From contig NZ_LT629777.1 in the NCBI RefSeq assembly GCF_900105475.1, positions 3,472,001 through 3,536,000 on the forward strand: a DNA stretch of 64,000 bases. Direction: 5' to 3'. Positions 1 to 9,208 of the stretch are shown here, one piece after another (position 1 is the first letter of the stretch; each line of letters begins with the position of its first letter). The position numbers and the translations under genes were made by a program. The notes below the pieces were generated by a model. That model was not told the DNA's origin. It did not search any database and saw only the letters and a program-made list of their open reading frames with translations. This stretch comes from Pseudomonas asplenii. Lineage in GTDB: Bacteria > Pseudomonadota > Gammaproteobacteria > Pseudomonadales > Pseudomonadaceae.

Positions 1-497
1 CGGCAGCGACAAAAGAACCCGGTGGAAAAAGCAAACTCAAGCTGATTATCGTGATCGTGGTGGCCTTGCTATTGGCCATTGGTGCGTCCGTGGGGGCGAC
101 CTGGTACTTCATGCACAGTGCCCAGAGCAAGCCCGCAGCGCAGGAACATGCCGAGGCGGCCCCAACCGGCAAGCAGCCGGCGATCTACGAGCCGATGGCG
201 CCAGCCTTCGTCGCCAACTTCAAGGACGCCAGCGGTCGCCAGCGCTACATGCAGGTGAGCATCACCCTGCTGGGACGCAATCAAGCTGACCTTGAGGCCT
301 TGCGGGTCCACATGCCGGTGATTCGCAACAACCTGGTCATGCTGTTCGCCGGGCAGACCTACGAAACCCTTGCCACTCCGGTCGGTCAGGAACTGTTGCG
401 CCAGAAAGCTACCGCCAGCGTGCAGGAAGTAGCCCAGAAAGAAGTCGGCAAGGTCGTGGTCGAACAGTTGCTCTTCACTAACTACGTACTGCAGTAG
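1..497 (+). CDS. fliL: FliL, flagellar basal-body protein (5' end missing)
   Basis: The reading frame is open from base 3, so the start codon lies upstream of the window and about 160 residues are visible. A basic stretch (KSKLKLI) leads into one membrane segment (about bases 42-110), followed by a periplasmic domain ending in FTNYVLQ, typical of FliL. FliL is an inner-membrane protein that surrounds the stator near the MS ring and supports torque. The GTG at base 51 lies inside the membrane segment and is not a credible start. fliM follows after 9 bases, so the two belong to one operon (fliLMNOPQR-flhB). Confidence 0.93.
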   Translation, partial: AATKEPGGKSKLKLIIVIVVALLLAIGASVGATWYFMHSAQSKPAAQEHAEAAPTGKQPAIYEPMAPAFVANFKDASGRQRYMQVSITLLGRNQADLEALRVHMPVIRNNLVMLFAGQTYETLATPVGQELLRQKATASVQEVAQKEVGKVVVEQLLFTNYVLQ

Positions 498-506
498 GAT
501 CTCCCC

Positions 507-1475
507 ATGGCCGTGCAAGACCTGCTGTCCCAGGATGAGATCGATGCCCTCTTGCATGGCGTCGATGACGGTCTGGTGCAGACCGAAAGCTCTGCCGACC
601 CTGGCAGTATCAAAAGTTATGACCTGACCAGCCAGGATCGCATCGTTCGTGGACGCATGCCGACCCTGGAAATGATCAACGAGCGTTTTGCCCGCTATAC
701 CCGCATCAGCATGTTCAACATGTTGCGTCGCTCCGCCGATGTCGCGGTAGGCGGTGTGCAGGTGATGAAGTTCGGCGAATACGTGCACTCGCTGTATGTG
801 CCGACCAGTCTCAACCTGGTCAAGCTCAAGCCTTTGCGTGGCACCGCGTTGTTCATCCTCGATGCCAAGCTGGTGTTCAAGCTGGTGGACAACTTCTTCG
901 GCGGCGACGGACGTCACGCCAAGATCGAAGGTCGGGAGTTCACCCCGACCGAACTGCGCGTGGTACGCATGGTGCTCGAGCAGGCCTTCATCGATCTGAA
1001 GGAAGCCTGGCAGGCGATCATGGAAGTCAATTTCGAGTACATCAACTCGGAAGTGAACCCGGCCATGGCCAACATCGTTGGCCCGAGCGAAGCGGTGGTG
1101 GTGTCCACGTTCCATATCGAACTCGACGGCGGCGGCGGCGACCTGCATGTGACCATGCCGTATTCGATGATCGAGCCGGTGCGCGAGATGCTCGATGCCG
1201 GTTTCCAGTCGGACCTCGACGACCAGGACGAGCGCTGGGTCAAGGCCTTGCGCGAGGACGTGCTGGATGTGGCGGTACCGCTCAGCGCCACCGTGGCTCG
1301 TCGTCAATTGCGCCTGCGGGACATCCTGCACATGCAGCCGGGCGACGTGATTCCGGTGGAATTGCCCGAAGAAATGGTCATGCGTGCCAACGGCGTGCCG
1401 TCGTTCAAGGTCAAGCTCGGTTCCCACAAGGGCAACCTGGCGCTGCAAGTGATTGAGCCGATTGTGCGTCGTTGA
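507..1475 (+). CDS. fliM: FliM, flagellar motor switch protein
   Basis: The protein has 322 residues, the usual FliM length. The N-terminus carries the CheY-P docking peptide (LLSQDEIDALL, about residues 6-16). A CheC/FliY-like middle domain (about 45-230) and a C-terminal SpoA domain that pairs with FliN follow. FliM forms the C-ring of the motor and changes rotation direction when phospho-CheY binds. cheY lies about 9.5 kb downstream in this window. The ATG at 507 is the only start that keeps the docking peptide at the extreme N-terminus. Confidence 0.97.
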   Translation: MAVQDLLSQDEIDALLHGVDDGLVQTESSADPGSIKSYDLTSQDRIVRGRMPTLEMINERFARYTRISMFNMLRRSADVAVGGVQVMKFGEYVHSLYVPTSLNLVKLKPLRGTALFILDAKLVFKLVDNFFGGDGRHAKIEGREFTPTELRVVRMVLEQAFIDLKEAWQAIMEVNFEYINSEVNPAMANIVGPSEAVVVSTFHIELDGGGGDLHVTMPYSMIEPVREMLDAGFQSDLDDQDERWVKALREDVLDVAVPLSATVARRQLRLRDILHMQPGDVIPVELPEEMVMRANGVPSFKVKLGSHKGNLALQVIEPIVRR

Positions 1476-1531
1476 ACGTTCGATCAGGCATGTGTTGTGT
1501 TAACTGAATTTCTGCTCGCCGAGGATGACTG

Positions 1532-1990
1532 ATGGCTGACGAACAAGATATGAACGACCAGGCTCTGGCTGACGAATGGGCAGCCGCTCTGGAAGAGTCC
1601 GGCGAATCCGGTCAGGCTGATATCGACGCCTTGCTGGCGGCTGATGCCGCGTCCGGGTCGGGCTCCAGCCGCCTGCCGATGGAAGAGTTCGGCAGCGTGC
1701 CGAAGAATCATGATCCGGTCACGCTCGATGGGCCTAACCTGGACGTGATCCTCGATATTCCGGTGTCGATTTCCATGGAAGTCGGCAGCACCGATATCAA
1801 CATCCGCAACCTGCTGCAACTGAACCAGGGTTCGGTGATCGAGCTGGACCGTCTGGCCGGCGAGCCACTGGACGTGCTGGTCAACGGCACGCTGATCGCC
1901 CATGGCGAGGTGGTGGTGGTGAACGAAAAGTTCGGTATCCGTCTGACGGACGTGATCAGCCCGAGCGAACGCATCAAGAAGTTGCGCTGA
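1532..1990 (+). CDS. fliN: FliN, flagellar motor switch protein
   Basis: The protein has 152 residues. An acidic, variable N-terminus of about 70 residues (rich in D, E, A and S) precedes the SpoA domain (from about NLDVILDIPVSISMEVG to the end), which packs with FliM in the C-ring. The long acidic leader is normal for Pseudomonas FliN. A GAGGATG element lies 5 bases before ATG 1532. The stop is immediately followed by the fliO ATG, indicating translational coupling. Confidence 0.96.
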   Translation: MADEQDMNDQALADEWAAALEESGESGQADIDALLAADAASGSGSSRLPMEEFGSVPKNHDPVTLDGPNLDVILDIPVSISMEVGSTDINIRNLLQLNQGSVIELDRLAGEPLDVLVNGTLIAHGEVVVVNEKFGIRLTDVISPSERIKKLR

Positions 1991-2419
1991 ATGAGCAGGC
2001 TTCTCGGCGCTCTCCTGTTGTTGCCGCTTTCTGCGCTGGCGGCCGAGCCGGCAGTCACGGCAGCGGCTGCACCTGCGGCCGGTGGCGTGATGGTCGGACA
2101 ATTGACGCAAGTGGTGCTGGGGCTGTTGCTGGTGCTGGGGGTGATTTTCGTTCTCGCCTGGCTGATTCGGCGTGTGCAGCAGGCGGGGCCGACAGGCAAG
2201 GGGCAGGTGATCGAACTGGTTGGCTCCCGGGTGCTCGGGCCGCGTGACCGGCTGGTGCTGGTGCAGGTGGGTAACGAGCAGATTCTGCTGGGGCTGACGC
2301 CGGGCACGATTACCCCGCTGCATGTGCTCAAGGAGCCGGTCAAGGTGACGAGTGGCGAGCCGGCGACGCCTGAGTTCGCTCAACGCCTGATGGAATTGCT
2401 GGGTAAGGACAAGAAGTGA
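1991..2419 (+). CDS. fliO: FliO, flagellar export apparatus assembly protein
   Basis: The protein has 142 residues. An N-terminal hydrophobic signal-like segment (about 1-18) is followed by an Ala-rich linker, one strong membrane helix (about 36-57) and a small cytoplasmic domain. FliO is poorly conserved but is recognised by this layout and its place between fliN and fliP. It assists assembly of the FliP-FliQ-FliR export gate. Its ATG directly follows the fliN stop, and its TGA overlaps the fliP start by one base. Confidence 0.92.
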   Translation: MSRLLGALLLLPLSALAAEPAVTAAAAPAAGGVMVGQLTQVVLGLLLVLGVIFVLAWLIRRVQQAGPTGKGQVIELVGSRVLGPRDRLVLVQVGNEQILLGLTPGTITPLHVLKEPVKVTSGEPATPEFAQRLMELLGKDKK

Positions 2420-3171
2420 TGGTTGCGTTGCGTTTCATCCTGACCCTGGCGCTGGTCCTGGCCGCGCCGCTGGCATTGGCCGCCGATCCGCTGTCGATTC
2501 CGGCGATCACTCTCGGTACGGGGGCCAACGGCCAGCAGGAATATTCGGTCAGCCTGCAGATCCTGCTGATCATGACGGCGCTGAGTTTCATCCCGGCGTT
2601 TGTCATCCTGATGACCAGCTTCACGCGGATCATCATTGTCTTCTCGATTCTGCGTCAGGCCCTGGGCCTGCAACAGACCCCGTCGAACCAGATTCTCACC
2701 GGCATGGCGCTGTTCCTGACGATGTTCATCATGGCGCCGGTGTTCGACAAGATCAATCAGCAGGCCCTGCAGCCTTATCTCTCCGAGAAACTCACGGCCC
2801 AGGACGCAGTGCTCAAGGCCCAGGGACCGATCAAGGATTTCATGCTGGCACAGACCCGCAGCAGTGACCTGGAGCTGTTCATGCGCCTGTCCAAGCGCAC
2901 CGACATCGCCACGCCCGACCAGGCGCCACTGACCATCATCGTGCCAGCCTTCGTCACCTCCGAGCTGAAGACCGCGTTCCAGATCGGTTTCATGATCTTC
3001 ATCCCGTTCCTGGTCATCGACCTGGTGGTTGCCAGTGTGTTGATGGCGATGGGGATGATGATGCTGTCACCGCTGATCATTTCCCTGCCGTTCAAGATCA
3101 TGCTGTTCGTGCTGGTGGACGGTTGGGCGCTGATCATCGGTACCCTGGCCAGCAGTTTCGGCGGTGTCTAG
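2419..3171 (+). CDS. fliP: FliP, flagellar type III export gate protein
   Basis: The protein has 250 residues from ATG 2419 (251 if the preceding in-frame GTG at 2416 is used). A cleavable signal peptide (about 1-22, ending in ALAAD) is followed by the conserved membrane and cytoplasmic segments of FliP (for example [20 protein letters not shown]). FliP builds the central export channel with FliQ and FliR. I chose ATG 2419 because it forms the common TGATG overlap with the fliO stop. Confidence 0.95.
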   Translation: MVALRFILTLALVLAAPLALAADPLSIPAITLGTGANGQQEYSVSLQILLIMTALSFIPAFVILMTSFTRIIIVFSILRQALGLQQTPSNQILTGMALFLTMFIMAPVFDKINQQALQPYLSEKLTAQDAVLKAQGPIKDFMLAQTRSSDLELFMRLSKRTDIATPDQAPLTIIVPAFVTSELKTAFQIGFMIFIPFLVIDLVVASVLMAMGMMMLSPLIISLPFKIMLFVLVDGWALIIGTLASSFGGV

Positions 3172-3191
3172 ATATTTACGGGTAGCACACC

Positions 3192-3461
3192 ATGACGCCT
3201 GAAGTAGCCGTTGATATTTTTCGCGATGCCCTCTGGCTGACCACGCTGATGGTTTCGATCCTGGTGGTCCCGAGCCTGGTGGTCGGGTTGATAGTGGCGA
3301 TGTTCCAGGCCGCCACCCAGATCAACGAACAGACCCTGGGCTTCCTGCCGCGCCTGTTGGTGATGCTGATTACCCTGATCGTCGCCGGGCCGTGGCTGGT
3401 ACAGAAGTTCATGGAGTACATCCAGTCACTGTACGGCAGCATTCCGCAGGTCATCGGCTGA
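3192..3461 (+). CDS. fliQ: FliQ, flagellar export gate protein
   Basis: The protein has 89 residues, the standard FliQ size, with two membrane hairpin helices (about 17-40 and 52-75) and the conserved QAATQINEQTLGFLPRL loop. It is a subunit of the FliP5-FliQ4-FliR1 export gate. It lies 20 bases after fliP and 1 base before fliR. Confidence 0.96.
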   Translation: MTPEVAVDIFRDALWLTTLMVSILVVPSLVVGLIVAMFQAATQINEQTLGFLPRLLVMLITLIVAGPWLVQKFMEYIQSLYGSIPQVIG

Positions 3462-3462
3462 C

Positions 3463-4245
3463 ATGTCGCTGCTTGCGCTGACCGATACGCAGATCAGTAC
3501 CTGGGTCGCGAGCTTCATGCTGCCGCTGTTCCGGGTCGGTGCGGTGTTGATGACCATGCCGATTTTCAGCACCGCTATGGTTTCGCGGCGTATACGCCTG
3601 TATTTCGTCGTGGCCATTACCGTAGCGATCGCGCCGGGCCTGCCGCCGATGCCCGAGGTCCATCCGCTTGATCTGAGCGGATTGATGCTGATCGCCGAGC
3701 AGATCATCATCGGTGCCTTGCTCGGTTTCTCCCTGCAGTTGTTCTTCCAGGCCTTTGTGGTGGCCGGGCAGATCGTCGCGATCCAGATGGGTATGGCGTT
3801 CGCCTCCATGGTCGATCCGGTCAACGGTGTCTCGACAGCGGTCATCGGGCAGTTTTTCACCATGTTGGTGACCCTGATGTTTCTTGCGATGAACGGCCAC
3901 CTGGTGGTGTTCGAGGTACTGACCGAAAGTTTTACCACCCTGCCGGTGGGCAGCGGCCTGTCGACCACGGATTTCTGGGAGATCGCCGGCAAGCTCGGCT
4001 GGGTGCTCGCCGCGGCGTTGATGCTGGTGTTGCCGGCGATCACCGCACTGCTGGTGGTCAACGTGGGGATGGGCATCATGACCCGGGCTGCGCCGCAGTT
4101 GAACATTTTCTCCATTGGTCTCCCGATGACGCTGTCGCTGGGGATGTTGATCCTCTGGATCAGCCTGGGGGACATTCTCAATCAGTATCAACCGCTGGTC
4201 GTCGAGGCCTTGCAGTTTTTACGTGAACTTGCACGGGCGCGCTGA
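3463..4245 (+). CDS. fliR: FliR, flagellar export gate protein
   Basis: The protein has 260 residues with about six hydrophobic segments. The typical FliR region FQMGMAFASMVDPVNG appears here as IQMGMAFASMVDPVNGVST near the centre. FliR is the single-copy subunit of the export gate and contacts FlhB. It starts 1 base after the fliQ stop and ends 2 bases before flhB. Confidence 0.96.
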   Translation: MSLLALTDTQISTWVASFMLPLFRVGAVLMTMPIFSTAMVSRRIRLYFVVAITVAIAPGLPPMPEVHPLDLSGLMLIAEQIIIGALLGFSLQLFFQAFVVAGQIVAIQMGMAFASMVDPVNGVSTAVIGQFFTMLVTLMFLAMNGHLVVFEVLTESFTTLPVGSGLSTTDFWEIAGKLGWVLAAALMLVLPAITALLVVNVGMGIMTRAAPQLNIFSIGLPMTLSLGMLILWISLGDILNQYQPLVVEALQFLRELARAR

Positions 4246-4247
4246 GC

Positions 4248-5387
4248 ATGGCAGAGAGCGAGAGCGGTCAGGACAAGACAGAGGACCCCACGGAGAAACG
4301 CAAAAAGGACTCCCGGGAAAAGGGCGAGATTGCCCGCTCCAAGGAACTCAATACGCTCGTGGTGATGCTGGCCGGGGCGGGTGGGCTGCTGGTCTTTGGC
4401 GGGGCTCTGGCGCAGGAAATGGGCGAGCTGATGCGCCTCAATTTCACCCTGTCGCGAGAAGTGGTGCTCGATCAGCGCTACATGGCGATCTTCCTGCTGC
4501 AGTCGGGCAAGCTGGCGATCCTGGCGGTTCAGCCGATTCTGTTGACCTTGCTGATCGCCGCCTTCGTCGGACCGATTTCCCTCGGCGGCTGGTTGTTCGC
4601 TGCTGGCAGCATGGCACCCAAGTTCAGCCGGATGAACCCCTTGTCCGGGCTCAAGCGCATGTTCTCGACCAAGTCGCTGGTGGAACTGCTCAAGGCCCTG
4701 GCGAAATTCGTCATCGTCCTGCTGGTGGCGCTGTCTGTGCTGTCGTCGGATATCGACGATCTGGTGCGGATTGCCCATGAACCTCTGGAAATGGCCATTA
4801 TTCACAGTCTGCAATTGGTGGGCTGGAGCGCTTTGTGGATGTCCCTCGGCCTGCTGCTGATCGCGGCGGTCGACGTACCGGTGCAGTTGTGGGAAAGCCA
4901 CAAGAAACTGCTGATGACCAAACAGGAAGTCCGTGACGAGCACAAGGACCAGGAAGGTCGTCCCGAGGTCAAGCAGCGGATTCGCCAGTTGCAGCGTGAA
5001 ATGTCCCAGCGCCGGATGATGGCAGCCATTCCTCAGGCGGACGTGGTCATCACCAACCCGACCCACTATGCGGTCGCGCTCAAATACGATTCTGAAAAGG
5101 GTGGGGCGCCGATGCTGCTGGCCAAGGGTAATGACTTCCTGGCCCTGAAAATTCGCGAGATCGCGGTCGAGCACGAGATCATGTTGCTCGAATCGCCGGC
5201 CCTGGCGCGTTCGATCTACTACTCCACCGAGCTTGAGCAGGAGATTCCGGCCGGTCTTTACCTGGCGGTGGCGCAGGTGCTGGCCTATGTCTACCAGATC
5301 CGTCAGTACCGCGCAGGCAAGGGCCGCCGACCAGACCCACTCAAGGAAGACCTGCCGATTCCGCCGGAGCTGCGCCGCGATTCCTGA
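4248..5387 (+). CDS. flhB: FlhB, export-gate substrate-specificity switch
   Basis: The protein has 379 residues. A charged N-terminus (KTEDPTEKRKKDSREKGEI) is followed by four membrane segments (to about residue 215) and a cytoplasmic domain with the self-cleavage motif NPTH at residues 270-273. Cleavage there, triggered through FliK, switches export from rod/hook to filament substrates. It is the last gene of the fliL-flhB run. A 230-base gap with a REP pair separates it from flhA. A separate small gene resembling only the post-cleavage domain lies at 20078-20407. Confidence 0.97.
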   Translation: MAESESGQDKTEDPTEKRKKDSREKGEIARSKELNTLVVMLAGAGGLLVFGGALAQEMGELMRLNFTLSREVVLDQRYMAIFLLQSGKLAILAVQPILLTLLIAAFVGPISLGGWLFAAGSMAPKFSRMNPLSGLKRMFSTKSLVELLKALAKFVIVLLVALSVLSSDIDDLVRIAHEPLEMAIIHSLQLVGWSALWMSLGLLLIAAVDVPVQLWESHKKLLMTKQEVRDEHKDQEGRPEVKQRIRQLQREMSQRRMMAAIPQADVVITNPTHYAVALKYDSEKGGAPMLLAKGNDFLALKIREIAVEHEIMLLESPALARSIYYSTELEQEIPAGLYLAVAQVLAYVYQIRQYRAGKGRRPDPLKEDLPIPPELRRDS

Positions 5388-5404
5388 TCGCCATGGATCT
5401 TGTT

Positions 5405-5489
5405 GGGCCCGGCTTGCGGGCGATAGCGACTTGCCAGGCAACAATGATTTCGACAGGAAGATCGAATCGCCAGCAAGCCGGCTCCCACA
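5405..5489 (+). repeat. REP pair (REPIN) between flhB and flhA
   Basis: GGCTTGCGGGCGAT (5411-5424) faces ATCGCCAGCAAGCC (5466-5479) about 40 bases apart, followed by GGCTCCCACA. The arms are inverted near-matches (one mismatch) of the extragenic palindrome common in Pseudomonas, usually seen as GTGGGAGC..GGCTTGC. The element starts 18 bases after the flhB stop and could act as an RNA-stabilising or attenuating structure. Confidence 0.75.
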
Positions 5490-5539
5490 TGGGCTGCCAA
5501 ACTCCGGCTACCGCCGCATTTTCAACATCCTCGTCATAG

Positions 5540-5556
5540 TTGGAGAGCTTTTTGCA
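5540..5556 (+). promoter_or_regulatory. Candidate sigma-54 promoter of flhA
   Basis: TTGGAGAGCTTTTTGCA has the sigma-54 layout: GG and GC elements exactly 10 bases apart, with a TTGCA -12 box. It lies 62 bases before the flhA GTG start and after the REP pair. In P. aeruginosa the flhA region is reported to depend on RpoN and FleQ, which fits. The -24 box lacks the consensus CACG, so this is a moderate call. Confidence 0.55.
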
Positions 5557-5617
5557 CAAGCAGCTCCACGGCGCCCGCTGGCGTCAAAAGTTTGCTTCAA
5601 GGTGACGAGGAAAACCG

Positions 5618-7747
5618 GTGGATCGCTCTCAACTTATCAACACGGCGCGCAGTAACCTGGTAGGCCTCGGTCGGGGCAACCTGGGTGTGCCGCTGTTGCT
5701 GTTGGTCATGCTGGCGATGATGATGTTGCCGGTGCCGGCGTTTCTGCTGGACGTGTTCTTCACCTTCAACATTGCCCTGTCTATCGTCGTCCTGCTGGTC
5801 TGCGTCTATGCACTGCGGCCGCTGGATTTCGCAGTTTTCCCGACCATCCTGCTGGTCGCCACGCTGTTGCGCCTGGCCCTGAACGTGGCCTCGACCCGGG
5901 TGGTCATGCTCCACGGCCAGGAGGGCCATGCCGCCGCTGGTAAGGTGATCCAGGCATTCGGTGAAGTGGTGATCGGCGGTAACTACGTGGTCGGTATCGT
6001 GGTCTTCGCGATTCTGATGATCATCAACTTCGTCGTGGTGACCAAGGGTGCCGGGCGGATTTCCGAAGTGAGCGCACGGTTTACCCTCGATGCGATGCCC
6101 GGCAAGCAGATGGCGATCGACGCCGATCTCAACGCCGGCCTGATCGATCAGGCGCAGGCCAAGGCGCGTCGGGCGGAAGTGGCCCAGGAGGCCGAGTTCT
6201 ACGGTTCGATGGACGGTGCCAGCAAATTCGTTCGCGGTGACGCCATCGCCGGTCTGCTGATCCTGTTCATCAACCTGATCGGCGGTATGGCCGTCGGTAT
6301 CTTCCAGCACAACATGACCTTCGCCGACGCAGGCAGGGTCTACGCCCTGCTGACTATCGGTGACGGTTTAGTGGCGCAATTGCCATCACTGTTGTTATCC
6401 ACAGCGGCTGCCATCATGGTGACCCGTGCTTCCGGCTCGGAAGACATGGGCAAGCAGATCAATCGGCAGATGTTCGCTTCGCCCAAGGCCCTCGCCGTGG
6501 CTGCTGGCCTGATGGCGGTGATGGGACTGGTGCCGGGCATGCCGCACTTTTCGTTCCTCAGCCTGGCGCTGGTAGCGGGTGGTGGTGCCTATCTGCTCTG
6601 GAAGAAACAGAATGTCGCCAAGGTTCAGGCCCTGGCCGAAGTCCAACGCCAGCAGGAACTGCTGCCGTCGCCGGCCCGTGCCATGGAAACCAAGGAACTG
6701 GGCTGGGACGACGTGACCCCGATCGATATGATCGGCCTGGAAGTGGGTTATCGCCTGATTCCGCTGGTCGATCGCAACCAGGGTGGGCAATTGCTGGCGC
6801 GGATCAAGGGGGTGCGCAAGAAGCTTTCCCAGGACCTCGGTTTCCTGATGCCCACCGTGCATATTCGTGACAACCTCGACCTGGCACCCAGTGCCTACCG
6901 CCTGACACTGATGGGGGTAATCCTGGCCGAGGCCGAGATTTACCCGGATCGCGAGCTGGCGATCAACCCGGGGCAGGTCTACGGCACTCTCAACGGCATT
7001 ACCGCCAAGGACCCGGCTTTTGGTCTGGAGGCGGTCTGGATCGAGATCAGCCAGCGTTCGCAGGCGCAATCTCTGGGCTATACCGTGGTCGATGCGAGTA
7101 CCGTGGTGGCAACCCACCTCAACCAGATCCTGTACAAGCACTCCAGCGAGCTGATTGGTCACGAAGAAGTCCAGCAACTCATGCAGTTGCTGGCCAAGGG
7201 ATCGCCAAAGTTGGCCGAGGAACTGGTGCCGGGGATCATTTCCCTGTCGCATCTGCTCAAGGTGTTGCAGGCGCTGCTGGCCGAACACGTGCCGGTACGC
7301 GATATCCGCACCATTGCCGAAGCCATCGCCAACAATGCCTCCAAGAGTCAAGATACTGCCGCTTTGGTCGCCGCGGTGCGCGTCGGATTATCTCGTGCAA
7401 TCGTCCAAAGCATTGTAGGGCTTGACTCTGAGCTGCCTGTGATCACGTTGGAACCCAGGTTGGAACAAATATTGCTCAATAGTCTGCAGAAGGCCGGACA
7501 AGGCTCGGAAGAGGGTGTTCTCCTGGAACCGAGCATGGCTGAAAAGCTCCAGCGTTCACTGATTGAAGCTGCCCAGCGTCAAGAGATGCAAGGGCAGCCG
7601 GTGATCCTGCTGGTGGCCGGTCCGGTTCGCGCGATGCTTTCGCGGTTCGGGCGTCTGGCGGTACCCAGCCTGCATGTGCTGGCTTACCAGGAAATTCCGG
7701 ACAACAAGCAAGTGACCATCGTTGCGACAGTAGGGCCCAATGGCTGA
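5618..7747 (+). CDS. flhA: FlhA, flagellar export gate protein
   Basis: The protein has 709 residues, the full FlhA length. About eight membrane helices occupy the first 330 residues, including the conserved cytoplasmic stretch KGAGRISEVSARFTLDAMPG. A large C-terminal domain forms the nonameric ring that docks chaperone-substrate complexes. The start is GTG at 5618 with GAGGA at 5607-5611 (6-base gap). It heads the flhA-flhF-fleN-fliA block and seems to have its own promoter. Confidence 0.96.
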   Translation: MDRSQLINTARSNLVGLGRGNLGVPLLLLVMLAMMMLPVPAFLLDVFFTFNIALSIVVLLVCVYALRPLDFAVFPTILLVATLLRLALNVASTRVVMLHGQEGHAAAGKVIQAFGEVVIGGNYVVGIVVFAILMIINFVVVTKGAGRISEVSARFTLDAMPGKQMAIDADLNAGLIDQAQAKARRAEVAQEAEFYGSMDGASKFVRGDAIAGLLILFINLIGGMAVGIFQHNMTFADAGRVYALLTIGDGLVAQLPSLLLSTAAAIMVTRASGSEDMGKQINRQMFASPKALAVAAGLMAVMGLVPGMPHFSFLSLALVAGGGAYLLWKKQNVAKVQALAEVQRQQELLPSPARAMETKELGWDDVTPIDMIGLEVGYRLIPLVDRNQGGQLLARIKGVRKKLSQDLGFLMPTVHIRDNLDLAPSAYRLTLMGVILAEAEIYPDRELAINPGQVYGTLNGITAKDPAFGLEAVWIEISQRSQAQSLGYTVVDASTVVATHLNQILYKHSSELIGHEEVQQLMQLLAKGSPKLAEELVPGIISLSHLLKVLQALLAEHVPVRDIRTIAEAIANNASKSQDTAALVAAVRVGLSRAIVQSIVGLDSELPVITLEPRLEQILLNSLQKAGQGSEEGVLLEPSMAEKLQRSLIEAAQRQEMQGQPVILLVAGPVRAMLSRFGRLAVPSLHVLAYQEIPDNKQVTIVATVGPNG

Positions 7748-7758
7748 GGTAGTGGGTT

Positions 7759-9087
7759 ATGCAAGTTAAGCGTTTTTTCGCCGCCGATATGCGTCAGGCC
7801 ATGAAGCTGGTTCGTGACGAATTGGGCTCGGACGCAGCCATCATCGGCAACCGCCGGATCGCGGGCGGTGTCGAGCTGACGGCTGCGCTGGACTACAAGC
7901 TCTCGGCACTGGCACCACGGGTTCCCAACATGGAGCTCGAGGATGAGCTGCGCAAGACCCAGTCGCGTATTGTCACTGCCCAGGCCGAACTGAGTCTGCG
8001 CAGCGAAGGTGACAGCGATGCGAGCACCAACCGCCAACTGTTTGCCGGCCTGCCGTTGACTGCGGCCGAACCGCTCATCGAGCCGACGTTCGATGAGCCA
8101 CGCCGTCCCGCTCCAGCTCCCGCTGCGGCGGCTCCAGCGGTGGACCAGCGGGTCTTCGACTCGATGCGTTCTGAACTCAACGGCCTGCGCGAACTGTTGG
8201 AAGTACAGCTCGGCTCGCTGGCCTGGAACCAGTTGCAAGGTCGCCAGCCGGAGCAGGCCAATCTCTGGCGGCGCCTGCAACGTATCGGTCTGTCCGGTCC
8301 GCTGTCGCGGGATCTGCTGGCGCTGATCACTGATATCAAGGAACCTCGCCAAGCCTGGCGCATGCTGTTGGCGCACCTGGCCCGAATGATCGTTACCCCC
8401 GAGGTCGAGCCTCTGGAGGAGGGCGGCGTGATCGCCATGGTCGGCCCTGCCGGAATGGGCAAGACCACCACGCTGGCCAAACTGGCGGCGCGCTACGTCC
8501 TCAAGTATGGCGCACAGAACATCGCGCTGGTCAGCATGGACAGCTTCCGCATTGGCGCTCAGGAACAACTCAAGACGCTGGGCCGTATTCTCAATGTCTC
8601 CGTGACCCACGTCGACCCCGGCCAGTCCCTGGCGCAGGCGCTGGATCCGTTGCTGCGCAAGCGTGTGGTGCTGATCGATACCGCCGGCCTGCAGGCCAGC
8701 GACCCGGCCTTGCGCATGCAGTTGGAAAGCCTCGCCGGTCGCGGGATCAAGGCGAAGAATTACCTGGTGCTGGCCACGACCAGTCAGAAGCAGGTGCTCA
8801 CCGCTGCCTACCACAGCTACAAGCGTTGTGGCCTGGCCGGTTGCATCCTGACCAAGCTGGACGAGACGGCAAGCCTTGGCGAAGTGCTGAGCCTGGCCAT
8901 CAGCCATGAACTGCCGGTGGCCTATCTGACCGATGGGCCGAGGATTCCGGACGATCTGCATTTGCCCCGTCGCCACCAGTTGGTGAGCCGCGCGGTCAGT
9001 GTGCAAATGCAGGAAGAACCCAGCGAAGAGGCCATGGCCGATATGTTCGCTGACATCTACCACAGCCCGTCCAAGCGAGTGGGGTGA
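7759..9087 (+). CDS. flhF: FlhF, SRP-type GTPase for polar flagellum placement
   Basis: The protein has 442 residues. A basic B domain at the N-terminus (MQVKRFFAADMRQAMKLVRDELG) is followed by a variable Pro/Ala-rich linker, an N-domain helical bundle and a SRP54-like G domain with P-loop GPAGMGKTTT starting at residue 229. Later GTPase motifs are DTAGL and TKLDE. FlhF recruits the first basal-body parts to the cell pole and acts with FleN. The TGA stop at 9085-9087 overlaps the ribosome site of the small ORF that follows. Confidence 0.96.
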   Translation: MQVKRFFAADMRQAMKLVRDELGSDAAIIGNRRIAGGVELTAALDYKLSALAPRVPNMELEDELRKTQSRIVTAQAELSLRSEGDSDASTNRQLFAGLPLTAAEPLIEPTFDEPRRPAPAPAAAAPAVDQRVFDSMRSELNGLRELLEVQLGSLAWNQLQGRQPEQANLWRRLQRIGLSGPLSRDLLALITDIKEPRQAWRMLLAHLARMIVTPEVEPLEEGGVIAMVGPAGMGKTTTLAKLAARYVLKYGAQNIALVSMDSFRIGAQEQLKTLGRILNVSVTHVDPGQSLAQALDPLLRKRVVLIDTAGLQASDPALRMQLESLAGRGIKAKNYLVLATTSQKQVLTAAYHSYKRCGLAGCILTKLDETASLGEVLSLAISHELPVAYLTDGPRIPDDLHLPRRHQLVSRAVSVQMQEEPSEEAMADMFADIYHSPSKRVG

Positions 9088-9094
9088 GGTAATC

Positions 9095-9199
9095 ATGAAG
9101 ACGTTGCAATGCATCTACATCGATGGTCTGCCAGGCATTAGGTTCCTTGGGGAACGCGCAGCCAGTTATGTGGCCTTCCGTCTAAGCAAGACAAGGTAA
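9095..9199 (+). CDS. 34-codon ORF between flhF and fleN (possible leader peptide)
   Basis: ATG 9095 to TAA 9199 encodes a 34-residue basic peptide starting MKTLQCIYIDG. GAGGT (9086-9090) lies 4 bases before the ATG and overlaps the flhF stop, a good arrangement for coupled translation. The stop lies 9 bases before the fleN ATG. There is no signal peptide or known domain. It could be a coupling peptide that feeds ribosomes to fleN, a real microprotein, or chance. I do not recognise it. Confidence 0.4.
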   Translation: MKTLQCIYIDGLPGIRFLGERAASYVAFRLSKTR

Positions 9200-9208
9200 G
9201 AAGAGAAC

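Noticed and set aside
69..1448. 459-residue antisense open frame opposite fliL-fliM
   Set aside because: It is His/Gln/Arg-rich shadow translation of real flagellar genes, with no ribosome site or family match. Similar frames opposite flhB, flhA, cheA, ccmF and others were dropped for the same reason.
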